Shown in pieces: positions 8,546-19,318 of a DNA stretch of 40,899 nt (its first letter is position 1; each line of letters starts with the position of its first letter). Made by a program: the position numbers and the translations under genes. The stretch is from JBGPYB01 sp041493035 (GTDB lineage: Bacteria; Acidobacteriota; Vicinamibacteria; Fen-336): assembly GCA_041493035.1 (NCBI GenBank), contig JBGPYB010000022.1, forward strand, positions 1 to 40,899, given 5' to 3'. Under the pieces are notes generated by a model. It was given only the letters and a program-made list of their open reading frames with translations, was not told the DNA's origin and ran no database searches.

Positions 8546-8833
8546 TTGGACGCTGTACAGCGAAAGAACCTGGGACGAAATGATCCCTGCCACTGCGGTT
8601 CGGGGAAGAAGTACAAGCAGTGCCATCTCGGGGCCGACGAGGCCACCGAGCGCGAGGCGCGTGCGAAAGCCGCGGCCGCAGCGGAAACCGCCACGCCGGC
8701 TCCCGAGCCCGCGAAGACGGCCGCGCCGGCGGTGCCCCGCCACGCGACGCGCCAGCCCTGGAAGGGCGGGAACACCAACACCCGCGGTTTCCAGAAGGTC
8801 AACTCCCAACGCAAGGTCGGCGGCGGCGGATAG
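8546..8833 (+). CDS. Small SEC-C motif protein
   Basis: A 95-residue protein starting with TTG behind a strong ribosome-binding site. Residues about 10-28 are the zinc-binding SEC-C motif NDPCHCGSGKKYKQCH (C-X-C-X8-C-H), as at the end of SecA, where it binds zinc and SecB or ribosomes. The remainder is an Ala/Pro-rich linker and a basic, Gly/Asn-rich C-terminus (WKGGNTNTRGFQKVNSQRK). Free-standing SEC-C proteins are common and usually uncharacterised. It diverges from the peroxiredoxin and is followed after 32 bp by moxR. Confidence 0.85.
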   Translation: MDAVQRKNLGRNDPCHCGSGKKYKQCHLGADEATEREARAKAAAAAETATPAPEPAKTAAPAVPRHATRQPWKGGNTNTRGFQKVNSQRKVGGGG

Positions 8834-8865
8834 CGGCCCGAAGACCGACGCCGAGAGGTACTGAC

Positions 8866-9807
8866 GTGAGCAGCAGCGCCCACGCCGCGAGCCTCGATGT
8901 CCTGAAGGCCCAGCTCGGGCGCGTCATCCTTGGCAAACCCGAGGCCATCGAGAACATCACTGTGTGCCTGCTCTCCGGCGGGCACGTCCTGATGGAAGAC
9001 GTCCCCGGTGTGGGGAAGACGACCCTGGCAAAGGCCCTGGCTCGCTCGCTGGCTTCGGATTTCAAGCGCGTCCAGTTCACTCCGGACCTTTTGCCCACCG
9101 ACATCCTCGGCTCGTCGGTTTACAACCCCAAGGACGGGAGCTTCGCCTTCAAGCCGGGGCCGATCTTCACCAACATCCTCCTGGCCGACGAGATCAACCG
9201 GGCGTCGCCTCGGACGCAGTCGAGCCTCCTCGAGGCCATGAGCGAGCGTCAGGTGTCGATCGAGGGGACGACGCATCCGTTGCCGGCGCCTTTCGCGGTC
9301 CTCGCCACCCAGAACCCCGTCGAGTTCCACGGGACCTACCCGCTCCCCGAGGCGCAGCTCGACCGCTTTGCCATGCGGATCAACCTGGGCTATCCGGCGA
9401 GCGAGCACGAGGTGGACGTCTTGTACAGTCAGTTCCACCACCACCCTCTCGACGACGTGACACCCGTCCTCGATTCGGCCGCCGTCGTCGCCTTGCAGGA
9501 GGCCGCGAGAGCCGTGACGGTGGAGCGGGGGATCGGTCGCTACATCGTGGCCCTCGCCGAGGCGACCCGACACCACCCGTCGCTGCGCATGGGCTGTTCC
9601 CCTCGCGGCACCCTGACCCTCTTCCGGGTAACGCAGGCCCGGGCTTTCGTGAGCGGGCGCAGTTACGCGCTCCCCGATGATGTGAAGTCCGTCGCGGTCG
9701 CGTGCCTCGCTCATCGCGTCGCCCTCGACACGAAGGCCAAGTACTCCGGCGTCCAGAAGGAAGGGCTCGTCAGGGAGATACTGGAGCAGGTGCCGGTGGG
9801 GATCTGA
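8866..9807 (+). CDS. MoxR-family AAA+ ATPase
   Basis: A 313-residue AAA_3 ATPase: Walker A DVPGVGKTT (K51), Walker B ILLADEINR, sensor 1 VLATQNPVE followed by GTYPLPEAQLDRF, and the C-terminal lid. MoxR proteins act as chaperones that activate or insert metal into von Willebrand-type partners. The downstream DUF58 protein is the usual partner and starts 1 bp after this stop. A GTG start at 8866 was chosen because the family N-terminus (helix before the ATPase core) begins there. Confidence 0.94.
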   Translation: MSSSAHAASLDVLKAQLGRVILGKPEAIENITVCLLSGGHVLMEDVPGVGKTTLAKALARSLASDFKRVQFTPDLLPTDILGSSVYNPKDGSFAFKPGPIFTNILLADEINRASPRTQSSLLEAMSERQVSIEGTTHPLPAPFAVLATQNPVEFHGTYPLPEAQLDRFAMRINLGYPASEHEVDVLYSQFHHHPLDDVTPVLDSAAVVALQEAARAVTVERGIGRYIVALAEATRHHPSLRMGCSPRGTLTLFRVTQARAFVSGRSYALPDDVKSVAVACLAHRVALDTKAKYSGVQKEGLVREILEQVPVGI

Positions 9808-9808
9808 G

Positions 9809-11095
9809 GTGGCGCAGCCGACGCGCCTCAAGCGCTTTGTCGTCACCACCCCATTCCTCGACTTTGTCCTCCGCCTCTATCGCGAACGGCTGACCGCCCG
9901 GGGCCGGTACCTCCTCTGGGTTGCGATCGTCCTCGCCTTCCTGGGCGTCGATACGGGGCGATCGCAGGTCTTCCTCCTGTTCGCCGTTGCCGCCTCGGCG
10001 CTCGTTCCCGCTCTCGCGTACCTGGCGGGCCCAGCACCCCGAGCCAGGCTGGAGTGCGACCTCCCGACGCGGGCCGCGGCCCGGACGCCCCTCGCGGTGG
10101 CTGCCCGCGTGACGAGCCTTTCGGGCCGCCCGCTCCACGATCTGCGCCTCCTCTTTCCGCGCCCGCCGCGGGGCGCGGAGCGCATCGGTTTCCACCCGCC
10201 GGAGGTCTTCCTGGAATCCGGGAAGGACGGCTCCGCGGGCGCCACCGTGCGGTTCGAGGCGCTCAGACGCGGCCGCTACGTCGTGCGTGGTCCGGCGCTC
10301 CGCCGCACCGACCCGCTGCGGCTCGTCGCCGGGCGCGCCGTCACGCTCCCGGACGAGACACTGCTCGTCTACCCCCGCTTCTTCACCATGGACGAGTTTA
10401 CGGTTCCCGTGGGGCGGCGCTACCAGCCCGGAGGGATTCCCCTCTCCTCGAACCTCGGAGAGTCAATCGAGTTCGTCGGGACACGCGAGTACAGGCCCGG
10501 AGACCCCATCAAGAACATCCACTGGCGCTCCTGGGCACGCCGGGGGGAGCCCGTGGTCCGGGAGCACCAGGAGGAATACTTCTGCCGCATCGCCATCATC
10601 CTCGACACCTTCGTTTCGCCACGCGCCGGTGCGGCCGCGGAGCGAGCCTTCGAGGCGGCCGTCTCCGTTGTCGCGTCCATCGCCGACTTCTTCAGCCGCA
10701 GCGAGTACATCGTCGACATACTCGCCGCCGGCCCCGACCTGTACGAGGTCAGCTCCGGGCGTAGCCTCGCGTACCTCGAGAACATCCTCGACGTCCTCGC
10801 GTGCCTCGAGCCCTGCCCCGATCCGCCCTTCCGCACGATCGGCCCGATGCTCTTCGATCGCCTCGCCCAGACCACCACCGTCGTGGCCGTTCTCCAGGAC
10901 TGGGACGACGATCGCGAGGCGTTCCTGCGCAACGTGCACTCTCTCGGGACCGCCGTGCGGAGCGTCATCGTCCACGAAGGAGAGACGGCTCTGCCGTGGG
11001 GGAGGGCCGAGGCGCTGGGCGAGGTAAGCCTGATGACGCCGGCCCAGGTCGACAGTGCCATCGACGAAGACACTTCGAGGATCGGTCGTGGGTAA
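9809..11095 (+). CDS. DUF58 protein, MoxR-associated
   Basis: A 428-residue protein with two N-terminal hydrophobic helices (about 30-75), a beta-rich middle region and the DUF58 hallmark at about 230-250 (GDPIKNIHWRSWARRGEP). A von Willebrand-like region follows (IAIILDTFV). Proteins of this family are found with MoxR ATPases and transglutaminases in putative envelope-maintenance modules. GTG start at 9809, 1 bp after the moxR stop; its 3' end overlaps the transglutaminase gene by 8 bp. The three genes are one transcription unit by spacing. Confidence 0.92.
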   Translation: MAQPTRLKRFVVTTPFLDFVLRLYRERLTARGRYLLWVAIVLAFLGVDTGRSQVFLLFAVAASALVPALAYLAGPAPRARLECDLPTRAAARTPLAVAARVTSLSGRPLHDLRLLFPRPPRGAERIGFHPPEVFLESGKDGSAGATVRFEALRRGRYVVRGPALRRTDPLRLVAGRAVTLPDETLLVYPRFFTMDEFTVPVGRRYQPGGIPLSSNLGESIEFVGTREYRPGDPIKNIHWRSWARRGEPVVREHQEEYFCRIAIILDTFVSPRAGAAAERAFEAAVSVVASIADFFSRSEYIVDILAAGPDLYEVSSGRSLAYLENILDVLACLEPCPDPPFRTIGPMLFDRLAQTTTVVAVLQDWDDDREAFLRNVHSLGTAVRSVIVHEGETALPWGRAEALGEVSLMTPAQVDSAIDEDTSRIGRG

Positions 11096-13148
11096 GCCTG
11101 GCCGCTACCTCAGCCTCGGCGCTCTGGCCCAGTTGGGCCTGGCCCTGGCGGCCGCGCTGGCGCTCTCCCTCTCGTGGCGCGAGATGCCCGCCCGGCTCCT
11201 CCCGGCCCTCGTCGTGGTCGCCTTCCTCGCGCCGATGCGCCGGCTTCCGTCCGGCATCGCCATCGCGATGGAGCGCGCCGCCTGGGTGCTCCTGGCGCTC
11301 ACCGGCCTGTACGGCCTCGCCTGGTCCCTCTATCCCCTGATCCCCGAGGGCCTCGCGCGGGTCTTCCCGCGCGTCTCTGGCTACGGCCTCGCCGTCCTGG
11401 CCGCCCTCTTTCTCTCCGGTCGCTCGGTGTGGGCGGCGTCGCGCGGTCTCTTTCCGGCGGCTCTCGGCGTCCTCGTCGTCGCGGCGTGGGACACCCTTGC
11501 CCCGATCCACGTGGCTGTGGCTCTGGCTGGCGTCTCGGCCTTCCTGCTCCTCGCTGTCGACGAAGACGGGCGCGGCGGGCTTTCCCGGCTCGGTCGCATC
11601 GCGGTGTTCAGCGCCGGCGCCGCTCTCGTCGCGCTCGGAATGACACGCCTTCTCCCCTGGGCACAGCCCTTCGTGGAAGGTGCCATCGCCCGGGTGATGG
11701 ACCCGTCGAGTGCTATGTCGGGGTTCTCTCTCGGTTCGGAGCTCGGCTCCGCGCCGGAGCTGATTCTTTCGCAGCGGGTGCTGATGCACGTGGCGACAAC
11801 CCGGCCACAGAAGCTTCGCGCGGCGGTCTTTGTCCACTTCGACGGCAGGGGATGGCGCCCCGCGAGCCCCTCTCCGCGCGATCTTGAGGCACTTCCGGCT
11901 CTCCCCGCAGCGGCCCCGGCGGAATGGCTGGGCCTCGTCCCCGGAGGGGACTTCCTCGTCACAGGAGGCGCCGACAGCGCGCCTCGCGATGGAGCCAGGA
12001 CGCGAATCGTGCAGATCGCCCCCGTGGCCGGCGCTCTTCCGGCCCCCGGCCATCCGTGGCTCGTCCGCCGGTCGGGGACATTGTCCCTGGATGCGTTCGG
12101 CATCCTCGGACCTCCCGGCGCGGGTCCTGAGACCTACGCCATCGTGAGCGGAGACGTCCTTCCAGCCCCGGCCCAAACTCCCCTCGGGACACCCTCGGAC
12201 GGATCCGAGGAGCGCGGCGTTCCGGCCGACACCGACCCGCGACTCGCGGCACTGGCCGAGCGTCTGGCCGCAGGATCGAGTTCTCCCGAGACGCGTCTCG
12301 CGCGGACCGTGGCCTTCGTCCAGGGCGAGTGTCACTACTCCTTGAAGCCGGGCCGCTTTCGTACACAGCAGCCGGTGGCCGAGTTCCTTTTCGAGAAGAA
12401 GCGCGGCTACTGCGAGTACTTCGCTACCACCGCCGCCGTGCTTCTCAGGCTCGAGGGAATTCCCGCCCGATACGTGCGGGGTTTCACGGTGAGGGAAGCG
12501 AATCGTCTGGAGGACGAGTACGTCGTCCGCGAGGCCGACGCCCACGCGTGGATCGAGGCGTGGCTTCCCGGGCGCGGGTGGATCGAGGCGGACCCCACGC
12601 CGGCGGGGGAGTACGAGGCCGCACACGGATCCATCGACCGCAGCGGGATCCGGCCGTTCGTGGCCTGGCTCGCGGCCCGGTTCGCCGAACTGCGCGCATA
12701 CATCCGCGCCGGCGACCTGGGAGCGGCGGGACGCCGGCTGGCGGCGGCGGTTCTCGGGTCCCTGCGGAAGGCGTTCGTCGACCATCCGCTCATCATCGCC
12801 GCCGTTCTGCTCTTGCCGTTCAGCGTGTGGGCAGCTCGTCGCGGCCTCTGGCGACGTCTCGCGATGCTGGCGCGCCGGTCGCCCGCCTCCGACGGGCCGC
12901 ATGCGGAGCTTGCGGCGCTGATGGCCGACGTCGATGCCTTCTGGCGTCGCCACGGCCATTCCCGGCCCGCGTCTCGCACGCCCCTCGAGCACGTCGCGTC
13001 GCTCCGAGCGGTCCCCCTGCCGCTTCCACAAGGCGAGGCCGCGCGCCAGGCGGTGGACCTCTACTATCGCGGACGCTTTGCCGGTGTCGCCCTTCCGGCG
13101 GGGGCGATCCGGGCTGCGCGCGCAGAGATGACTCGGACGGGACACTAA
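11088..13148 (+). CDS. TgpA-like membrane transglutaminase
   Basis: A 686-residue protein. The N-terminal third (to about 200) has at least six hydrophobic helices. A periplasmic transglutaminase-like domain follows with the complete triad: C442 in KRGYCEYFA, H486 in DAHAWIEAW and D502 in EADPTP. After it comes one more helix near 565-585 and a cytoplasmic C-terminal DUF4129-like part. This is the DUF3488/TgpA architecture, implicated in envelope processes. The GTG start at 11088 overlaps the DUF58 stop by 8 bp; an in-frame start upstream at 11055 would overlap more and is less likely. Confidence 0.93.
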   Translation: MGKPGRYLSLGALAQLGLALAAALALSLSWREMPARLLPALVVVAFLAPMRRLPSGIAIAMERAAWVLLALTGLYGLAWSLYPLIPEGLARVFPRVSGYGLAVLAALFLSGRSVWAASRGLFPAALGVLVVAAWDTLAPIHVAVALAGVSAFLLLAVDEDGRGGLSRLGRIAVFSAGAALVALGMTRLLPWAQPFVEGAIARVMDPSSAMSGFSLGSELGSAPELILSQRVLMHVATTRPQKLRAAVFVHFDGRGWRPASPSPRDLEALPALPAAAPAEWLGLVPGGDFLVTGGADSAPRDGARTRIVQIAPVAGALPAPGHPWLVRRSGTLSLDAFGILGPPGAGPETYAIVSGDVLPAPAQTPLGTPSDGSEERGVPADTDPRLAALAERLAAGSSSPETRLARTVAFVQGECHYSLKPGRFRTQQPVAEFLFEKKRGYCEYFATTAAVLLRLEGIPARYVRGFTVREANRLEDEYVVREADAHAWIEAWLPGRGWIEADPTPAGEYEAAHGSIDRSGIRPFVAWLAARFAELRAYIRAGDLGAAGRRLAAAVLGSLRKAFVDHPLIIAAVLLLPFSVWAARRGLWRRLAMLARRSPASDGPHAELAALMADVDAFWRRHGHSRPASRTPLEHVASLRAVPLPLPQGEAARQAVDLYYRGRFAGVALPAGAIRAARAEMTRTGH

Positions 13149-13184
13149 GCCTCTTCGAAGCGACTATCATGGTGACGTCCTGCC

Positions 13185-14597
<1,413 letters not shown>

Positions 14598-14609
14598 CGG
14601 GTCGCGGCG

Positions 14610-15233
14610 CTACCAACGGAAGCCGAAGTTGATGGGGATGAAGGTGGTCTTCACGTTGTCGGTGAAGATCCAATGGTATCGAGCCTCCAGGTAGACTCGG
14701 GAGGTCTTTCCCAGGCTGACGCCGAGGCCACCGTTCACCCCGGGCTTGGTGGTCGAGAACGAGGCGATCGTTTCTCCCGCCGGCACGACGATCGGCACTG
14801 CTGTACCCAGCCACGGGTCGAAGACGACGACGCCGGCGGTCGTGGGCTTGCTGAACTCGATCTTGCGGTTGTAGATCCCGCCTCCGCCCACGAGGTAGAA
14901 GCCCGGGCCCGAAGCGCCAGGACCCAGGACGAAGTTGACGGTGCCGGCCAGGATTCGCGCATTCCCCTCGGGAACCTGCAGATTCCGGAGCACCGAGTCG
15001 GCGACGCCGAACCGGCCGTACATTACCTCCGTCAGGATCGCGACGCTTCTGCTCAACTGCTTCGTGGAGCCCGACGCGAGATTCCAGCCCCGGTTGAACT
15101 TGTCCTTCGCGACATCTTGCGGGAGGACGATCCCGCCCCCCAGGGTCCCACCCCATGCCTGGCCGGCGGCCGCCGGCGCTGCTGCGGCCCCTGCCAGACC
15201 GAGTACGCACACCATCGTCGCGAAAAACCTCAT
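14610..15233 (-). CDS. Small outer-membrane beta-barrel protein
   Basis: A 207-residue exported protein. The signal peptide MRFFATMVCVLGLAGAAAAP ends near AAAG-QAWG. The mature part alternates polar and hydrophobic strands with Gly-rich turns and ends in a C-terminal aromatic residue (INFGFRW), the signal recognised by the BAM machinery. Start ATG 15233 has GGAGG four bases upstream. Local similarity to the barrel at 22933-23598 (RYHWIF against RYHYVF, GGGGIYNRK against GGGAYYRKV) shows they belong to one opacity-type family. Function unknown. Confidence 0.8.
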   Translation of the reverse strand: MRFFATMVCVLGLAGAAAAPAAAGQAWGGTLGGGIVLPQDVAKDKFNRGWNLASGSTKQLSRSVAILTEVMYGRFGVADSVLRNLQVPEGNARILAGTVNFVLGPGASGPGFYLVGGGGIYNRKIEFSKPTTAGVVVFDPWLGTAVPIVVPAGETIASFSTTKPGVNGGLGVSLGKTSRVYLEARYHWIFTDNVKTTFIPINFGFRW

Positions 15234-15256
15234 CGAACCTCCGGTTCTCATCTTAC

Positions 15257-16156
15257 CTATTCCGCGCGCGCGTCCTTTTTTCCACCGGTCAGGATCGCTC
15301 GCGCTGCTTTCAGCTCTTCCTTCTTTGCGTCGTCGACCCTCGGGTAATGCAAGTCGAGCGCTTCGAGAGTGTCGATGACGGCGGCCGCCACGACAAGGCG
15401 TGTGAACCACTTGTTGTTGGCGGGGACCACGTACCAGGGAGCGTCTTCGGTGGCCGTATGTCGGATCATGTCTTGGTACGCGTCCATGTACTCATCCCAA
15501 TGCCCGCGTTCTTTCGCGTCGCTGGCGGAGAACTTCCAGTTCCGATCCGGCTCGTCCAGGCGCTTCAGGAACCGCTTCTTCTGCTCGTCCTTGGACACGT
15601 GCAGGAAGAACTTTCGCACCACGATCCCGTTGTGGGTGAGGTATCTCTCGAAACCGTTGATGTCTTCGAAGCGGTCCTTCCAGATGTCCTTCGACACGAC
15701 AGATGGAGGAAGCTTCTCCGCCTTCAGGAACTCCGGGTGCACGCGGACCACGAGGGTTTCCTCGTAGTAGGAGCGGTTGAAGACGCCGATGCGCCCTCGC
15801 TCGGGGAGACTCTTGTAGCACCGCCACAGATAGTCGTGGTCCAGCTCCTCCGCCGAGGGGCTCTTGAACGAGAAGACCTGGGTTCCCTGCGGGTTGACGC
15901 CGGACATGACGTGCTTGATGGCGCCGTCCTTGCCGGCGGCGTCCATGGCCTGGAAGATCAGCAGGAGTCCCCAACGATCCTGGGCGTAGAGCACGTCTTG
16001 CAGCCTGGAGAGTGTCTCGACACCCTTGGCGAGGATGGCTTGCGCGTCTTCCTTGGACCGGATGCCGCCCGTGTCCTCGGGGTCGACGTCCTTCAGGCGG
16101 AACTTCCGACCGTCGTCGACCCGGAAGGGTCTGGAGAAGCGGGCGGCCTTGCTCAA
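15257..16156 (-). CDS. ppk2: Polyphosphate kinase 2 family protein
   Basis: About 299 residues of the PPK2 fold, which transfers phosphate between polyphosphate and nucleotides. Seen: FRVDDGRKFRLKD at the N-terminus, Walker A AMDAAGKDGAIKHV followed by SGVNPQG, Walker B region GVFNRSYYEE, and the lid helix HVSKDEQKKRFLKR. This matches the single-domain polyphosphate:nucleotide phosphotransferase branch; nucleotide preference cannot be read. TTG at 16156 was chosen because GGAGGT (16161-16166) lies four bases upstream and a TATAGT -10-like box lies further upstream. An ATG at 16225 is in frame but lacks a ribosome-binding site and would lie upstream of that box. Confidence 0.93.
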   Translation of the reverse strand: MSKAARFSRPFRVDDGRKFRLKDVDPEDTGGIRSKEDAQAILAKGVETLSRLQDVLYAQDRWGLLLIFQAMDAAGKDGAIKHVMSGVNPQGTQVFSFKSPSAEELDHDYLWRCYKSLPERGRIGVFNRSYYEETLVVRVHPEFLKAEKLPPSVVSKDIWKDRFEDINGFERYLTHNGIVVRKFFLHVSKDEQKKRFLKRLDEPDRNWKFSASDAKERGHWDEYMDAYQDMIRHTATEDAPWYVVPANNKWFTRLVVAAAVIDTLEALDLHYPRVDDAKKEELKAARAILTGGKKDARAE

Positions 16157-16204
16157 GGGGACCTCCGTGATGGTCCGGTTCCACGACCGTCTCGACTGGT
16201 CAAT

Positions 16205-16210
16205 ACTATA
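16205..16210 (-). promoter_or_regulatory. -10-like box before ppk2
   Basis: Minus-strand TATAGT (five of six matches to TATAAT) at 16210-16205, giving a predicted leader of about 40 nt before the TTG start of ppk2. No clear -35 element is visible. Confidence 0.3.
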
Positions 16211-16317
16211 GCGGCTCGGTGGCATTCGCTTGCCTGTGGTGTGGCTCCTGATCGTGGCGTTCTTCGGCCCGGAAGCCGGCGACGCCGAGGCTCGAGCAGA
16301 GAGGGTGTGACGCCTCC

Positions 16318-18507
16318 ATGGTGACGAGCCCCCGCTTTCGCCCGAGCCTCAACCAGGTCTTCGCCCTCACCCTTCTCGGCCTCTTCGTCCTCCTCGGCCT
16401 TCTTCTGTACGGCGCCCAATCCGCATCGCGTCAGACGATCGTCGACGGTTCCGAAACGCTTCGTCGTGCCGCGAGTGAGCGCATCAGCCGCCGTGTCGAA
16501 GCGTATCTCCGCGATGCGGAGAAGCAGCTCGAGGATTTCGAGACGCGGATGCGCCGGGGCGTGGTCGACGTCGCGGACCCGGAAGCCGTCGAGAAGGACC
16601 TGTTCGCGGCGCTTCTCAACGCTACAAGCGCGACAGGGTTCAGCTTCACGCGAGCCTCCAGCCCAGGCTTCGACGCCGACGGAGCGCGGAGGATCGGCGA
16701 GGAGCGACGTTGGCAGGTCATGGTCTACCGCGGGACGGTCGATCCGGAGAGCCCGCTCGTGACGCTCTACGTCCACAAGGTGGCGGGCAGCTTCGTCACC
16801 GACGAACGCAGGCGCTCGCCGCGGGGCGGCCTGTTTTCCGCGCCATTCGCTCGTGCGGCCGGCGCCCCTCTCGACCCGACCCTCCATTCCACCTTCGTGT
16901 CGGCGGCCTCGCGGGATCAGGCGGAGGCGGGGCAAGGACGGGCGCTCTGGAGCGACCTGTCGCACTTCGAGCCCGACCGCTCTCTTCCGGAGCGCGAACG
17001 GCGCGTGGTCGTGACCGCGCAGCGCGTCGTCGCCGACGACCGCGGGGGATTCGCGGGTGTCGTGCGCTTCGGGCTCAGGACCGAGGCCGTGAACCGCATC
17101 GTGGCCGAAGAAGGCGAGGAAGCCAGCCCCCAGCGTCTCTTCCTGTGTGACGAGCAGGGGCGGCTCGTCGCGCGGATGGGATCCGACGACGCCCTCGTGG
17201 AGCAGGAGGACACGTCCCTTCGGCTGGAGCCACGACGGCTGAGCCCCGAGGTGGCCCTCGCCCTGCACCGGCCCGAGATCGGTGGATTGAGCGCCGAGAG
17301 TCCCGATGGCGCCGCGCGCTTTCGGGTCGAGGGGCGGGACTTTCTCGCGAGCTTCCGGCTCCTCGCGGGCAGCCAGGACTGGCGCGTGGGCGCCGTCGTG
17401 GCGGAGGACGAGCTGCCGGGAGTCGCCGAGCTGATGAAGCGGAGCAACGGGCTGCTTCTGTGGATGATTCTGGTGAGCCTCGTCATTCTCGCGGGGGGGC
17501 TCCTGACTCTCCGCGCCGTGCAGGGCGGCCTTCGCCAGATCGACGCCGTGACCGCGAGCATGCAGGACTTCGATTTCCGCGCAACATCGATGCGCTCTCC
17601 CTTCCGCGACGTCGCCCTCGTCATGGACCGCCTCGAGCAGGCCAAGACGGCGCTCCGGGCTCTCGGCAAGTACGTTCCCGTGGACCTCGTGCGCCTTCTC
17701 TACGGCAGCGGCCAGGAGCCCGCACTCGGCGGGCGGCTCCAGGACGTCTCGATGATGTTCACCGACATCAAGGACTTCACGACACTGGCCGAGCGGCTCT
17801 CGCCCGACGACCTCGCACGCCTTCTCGGCCGATATCTCGAGGTGATGACCGGCGCCATCCATGCCGAAGGCGGCACCATCGACAAGTATATCGGCGACTC
17901 CATCATGGCTCTCTGGAACGCACCCCTTCCGACCGCCGACCACCCGCGGAAGGCCTGCGCCGCGGCCCTTGCGGCGGCTGCCGCGGGGGAAGCCCTGAGC
18001 CGCTCGCCCGAATGGGGCGACCAGCCCCTCCTCGTGACGCGCTTTGGCTTGCACCGGGACCAAGTGCTGGTCGGGCACTTTGGCGCTCCCGATCGCCTGA
18101 GCTACACGGCCCTCGGCGACGGCGTGAACCTCGCCTCGCGTCTCGAGGGGCTCAACAAGGCCTACGGCACCACGATCCTGGCGACAGAGGCGATTCGCGC
18201 CGAGGCCGAATCGTGGTTCGATTTCCGTCTGGTGGATCTCGTCGCCGTCAAAGGGAAGAGCCGGGGCGTGAAGGTCTACGAGCTTCTTGGCGCCAAGGGT
18301 CGAATCGCCGAGCGACTGGAAGGAGCGCGACGCTACGAAGTGGCGTTCGAGTCCTACTTGCGCCGGGATTTCGCGGCGGCTCTCGCGATCCTCGAGACGC
18401 AGGAGGACGACGGGCCGAGCCTCGTCCTGGCCCGCCGCTGTCGCGAGTTCCTCGTGACTCCGCCGCCGGCCGAGTGGGACGGGACCTACGTCGCGACCAG
18501 CAAGTGA
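16318..18507 (+). CDS. Class III adenylate/guanylate cyclase with extracytoplasmic sensor
   Basis: A 729-residue membrane cyclase. A first helix (about 14-34) and a second (about 379-398) enclose a large extracytoplasmic region resembling Cache/CHASE sensors. A short HAMP-like linker leads to the catalytic domain (about 474-640). Catalytic residues present are metal aspartates D483 (MFTDIKDF) and D527 (YIGDSIMAL), purine-contacting K523, and the transition-state block GDGVNLASRLEG. The C-terminus (about 660-729) is helical and may be a TPR-like remnant. The domain looks fully active and the Lys favours cAMP, by inference. It diverges from ppk2; no target gene is evident. Confidence 0.93.
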   Translation: MVTSPRFRPSLNQVFALTLLGLFVLLGLLLYGAQSASRQTIVDGSETLRRAASERISRRVEAYLRDAEKQLEDFETRMRRGVVDVADPEAVEKDLFAALLNATSATGFSFTRASSPGFDADGARRIGEERRWQVMVYRGTVDPESPLVTLYVHKVAGSFVTDERRRSPRGGLFSAPFARAAGAPLDPTLHSTFVSAASRDQAEAGQGRALWSDLSHFEPDRSLPERERRVVVTAQRVVADDRGGFAGVVRFGLRTEAVNRIVAEEGEEASPQRLFLCDEQGRLVARMGSDDALVEQEDTSLRLEPRRLSPEVALALHRPEIGGLSAESPDGAARFRVEGRDFLASFRLLAGSQDWRVGAVVAEDELPGVAELMKRSNGLLLWMILVSLVILAGGLLTLRAVQGGLRQIDAVTASMQDFDFRATSMRSPFRDVALVMDRLEQAKTALRALGKYVPVDLVRLLYGSGQEPALGGRLQDVSMMFTDIKDFTTLAERLSPDDLARLLGRYLEVMTGAIHAEGGTIDKYIGDSIMALWNAPLPTADHPRKACAAALAAAAAGEALSRSPEWGDQPLLVTRFGLHRDQVLVGHFGAPDRLSYTALGDGVNLASRLEGLNKAYGTTILATEAIRAEAESWFDFRLVDLVAVKGKSRGVKVYELLGAKGRIAERLEGARRYEVAFESYLRRDFAAALAILETQEDDGPSLVLARRCREFLVTPPPAEWDGTYVATSK

Positions 18508-18563
18508 TCGCCGGCGCACCCCCTGACCGGCCGGCCGGAGCCAATGTCGCTCCCGCTGTAAGC

Positions 18564-18575
18564 TAGAATTGAGCG
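18564..18575 (+). promoter_or_regulatory. -10 box TAGAAT placed 6 nt before lepB
   Basis: TAGAAT at 18564-18569 (five of six) is followed by 6 nt and then the lepB ATG, predicting a leaderless transcript. There is no Shine-Dalgarno sequence. The identical hexamer with the same 6-nt spacing precedes the gene starting at 20844 on the other strand. Confidence 0.4.
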
Positions 18576-19280
18576 ATGAAGTCACGGCAAAGAGCGATCG
18601 CACGTCTCTCCTGGTTCTGGCGGGAATGGCTGCGGCCGCTCCTGGTGGTCGCCATCGTCCTGGGCTCGTTCCGCTCGGCGGTCGCCGATTGGAACGACGT
18701 TCCCTCGGGTTCGATGGAGCCGACCATCCTGCCGGGCGACCGCGTCTTCGTGAACAAGCTCGCCTATGACCTCAAGGTCCCCTTCACGACCTGGCACGTG
18801 GCCCAATGGGCGGACCCCGTCCGCGGCGACGTCGTGGTGCTCTGGTCTCCCTACGACGGCCGGCGGCTCGTCAAGCGGGTCGTCGGCATTCCGGGGGACG
18901 TGATCCAGGTGAGCGGGCAGCGCCTCAATGTCAACGGGAGGCCCGCGAGCTACGCGGCCCTGGAGGCGCCGATGGCCGCCGCGAACGGCATCGACGGCTT
19001 TCCCCTCGCGAGTCTCGCCTTGGAAGGAGTCGACGGACGAACCCACGCCACGATGACCACGGCCCGCTCCGGTCCCGGGAGCAACGTCGGGCCGATCACC
19101 GTGCCGGCGGGGAGCTACTTCCTGATGGGCGACCACCGCGACAACAGCTTCGACTCACGCTTCTGGGGATTCGCGAAGCGCAGCGCGATCGTGGGCCGCG
19201 CGTCGGCCGTGGTGCTCTCGGTCGACCTCGCCGCACACTACCGTCCGCGCTGGCACCGGTTCTTCCTCCCGCTTTCCTGA
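18576..19280 (+). CDS. lepB: Signal peptidase I
   Basis: A 234-residue type I leader peptidase that removes signal peptides from exported proteins. One N-terminal helix (about 18-36) is followed by the periplasmic Ser-Lys protease domain with catalytic S46 in PSGSMEPT and K100 in RLVKRVVGIPGD. The C-terminal conserved box FLMGDHRDNSFDSRFWG is also present. A single helix and compact domain make it shorter than E. coli LepB. No Shine-Dalgarno sequence; a -10-like box lies right before the ATG. It is convergent with the TolB-like gene across a hairpin. Confidence 0.96.
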   Translation: MKSRQRAIARLSWFWREWLRPLLVVAIVLGSFRSAVADWNDVPSGSMEPTILPGDRVFVNKLAYDLKVPFTTWHVAQWADPVRGDVVVLWSPYDGRRLVKRVVGIPGDVIQVSGQRLNVNGRPASYAALEAPMAAANGIDGFPLASLALEGVDGRTHATMTTARSGPGSNVGPITVPAGSYFLMGDHRDNSFDSRFWGFAKRSAIVGRASAVVLSVDLAAHYRPRWHRFFLPLS

Positions 19281-19286
19281 GCGGGC

Positions 19287-19318
19287 GAGCACCGACTCAT
19301 TCGAAGTCGGTGTTGCTC
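19287..19318. terminator. Bidirectional hairpin between convergent genes
   Basis: CACCGACT (19290-19297) pairs perfectly with AGTCGGTG (19305-19312) across a 7-nt loop. GAGC and GCTC extend the stem outside a small bulge. It lies between the lepB stop and the end of the convergent TolB-like gene and overlaps the last codons of the latter. No T-run follows, so it may slow polymerase or protect 3' ends rather than act as a classical terminator. Confidence 0.45.

Noticed and set aside
8050..9849. Minus-strand open frame of about 600 codons
   Set aside because: Covers moxR, the SEC-C gene and part of the peroxiredoxin out of frame; no domain and conflicts with well-supported genes.
10965..13145. 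Long minus-strand open frame of about 726 codons
   Set aside because: It is antisense to the DUF58/transglutaminase genes, Arg/Pro/Gly-rich with no domain; typical of GC-rich third-position bias.
16153..18603. Minus-strand open frame of about 816 codons
   Set aside because: Antisense to the cyclase, which has all catalytic motifs; low-complexity composition and no family.
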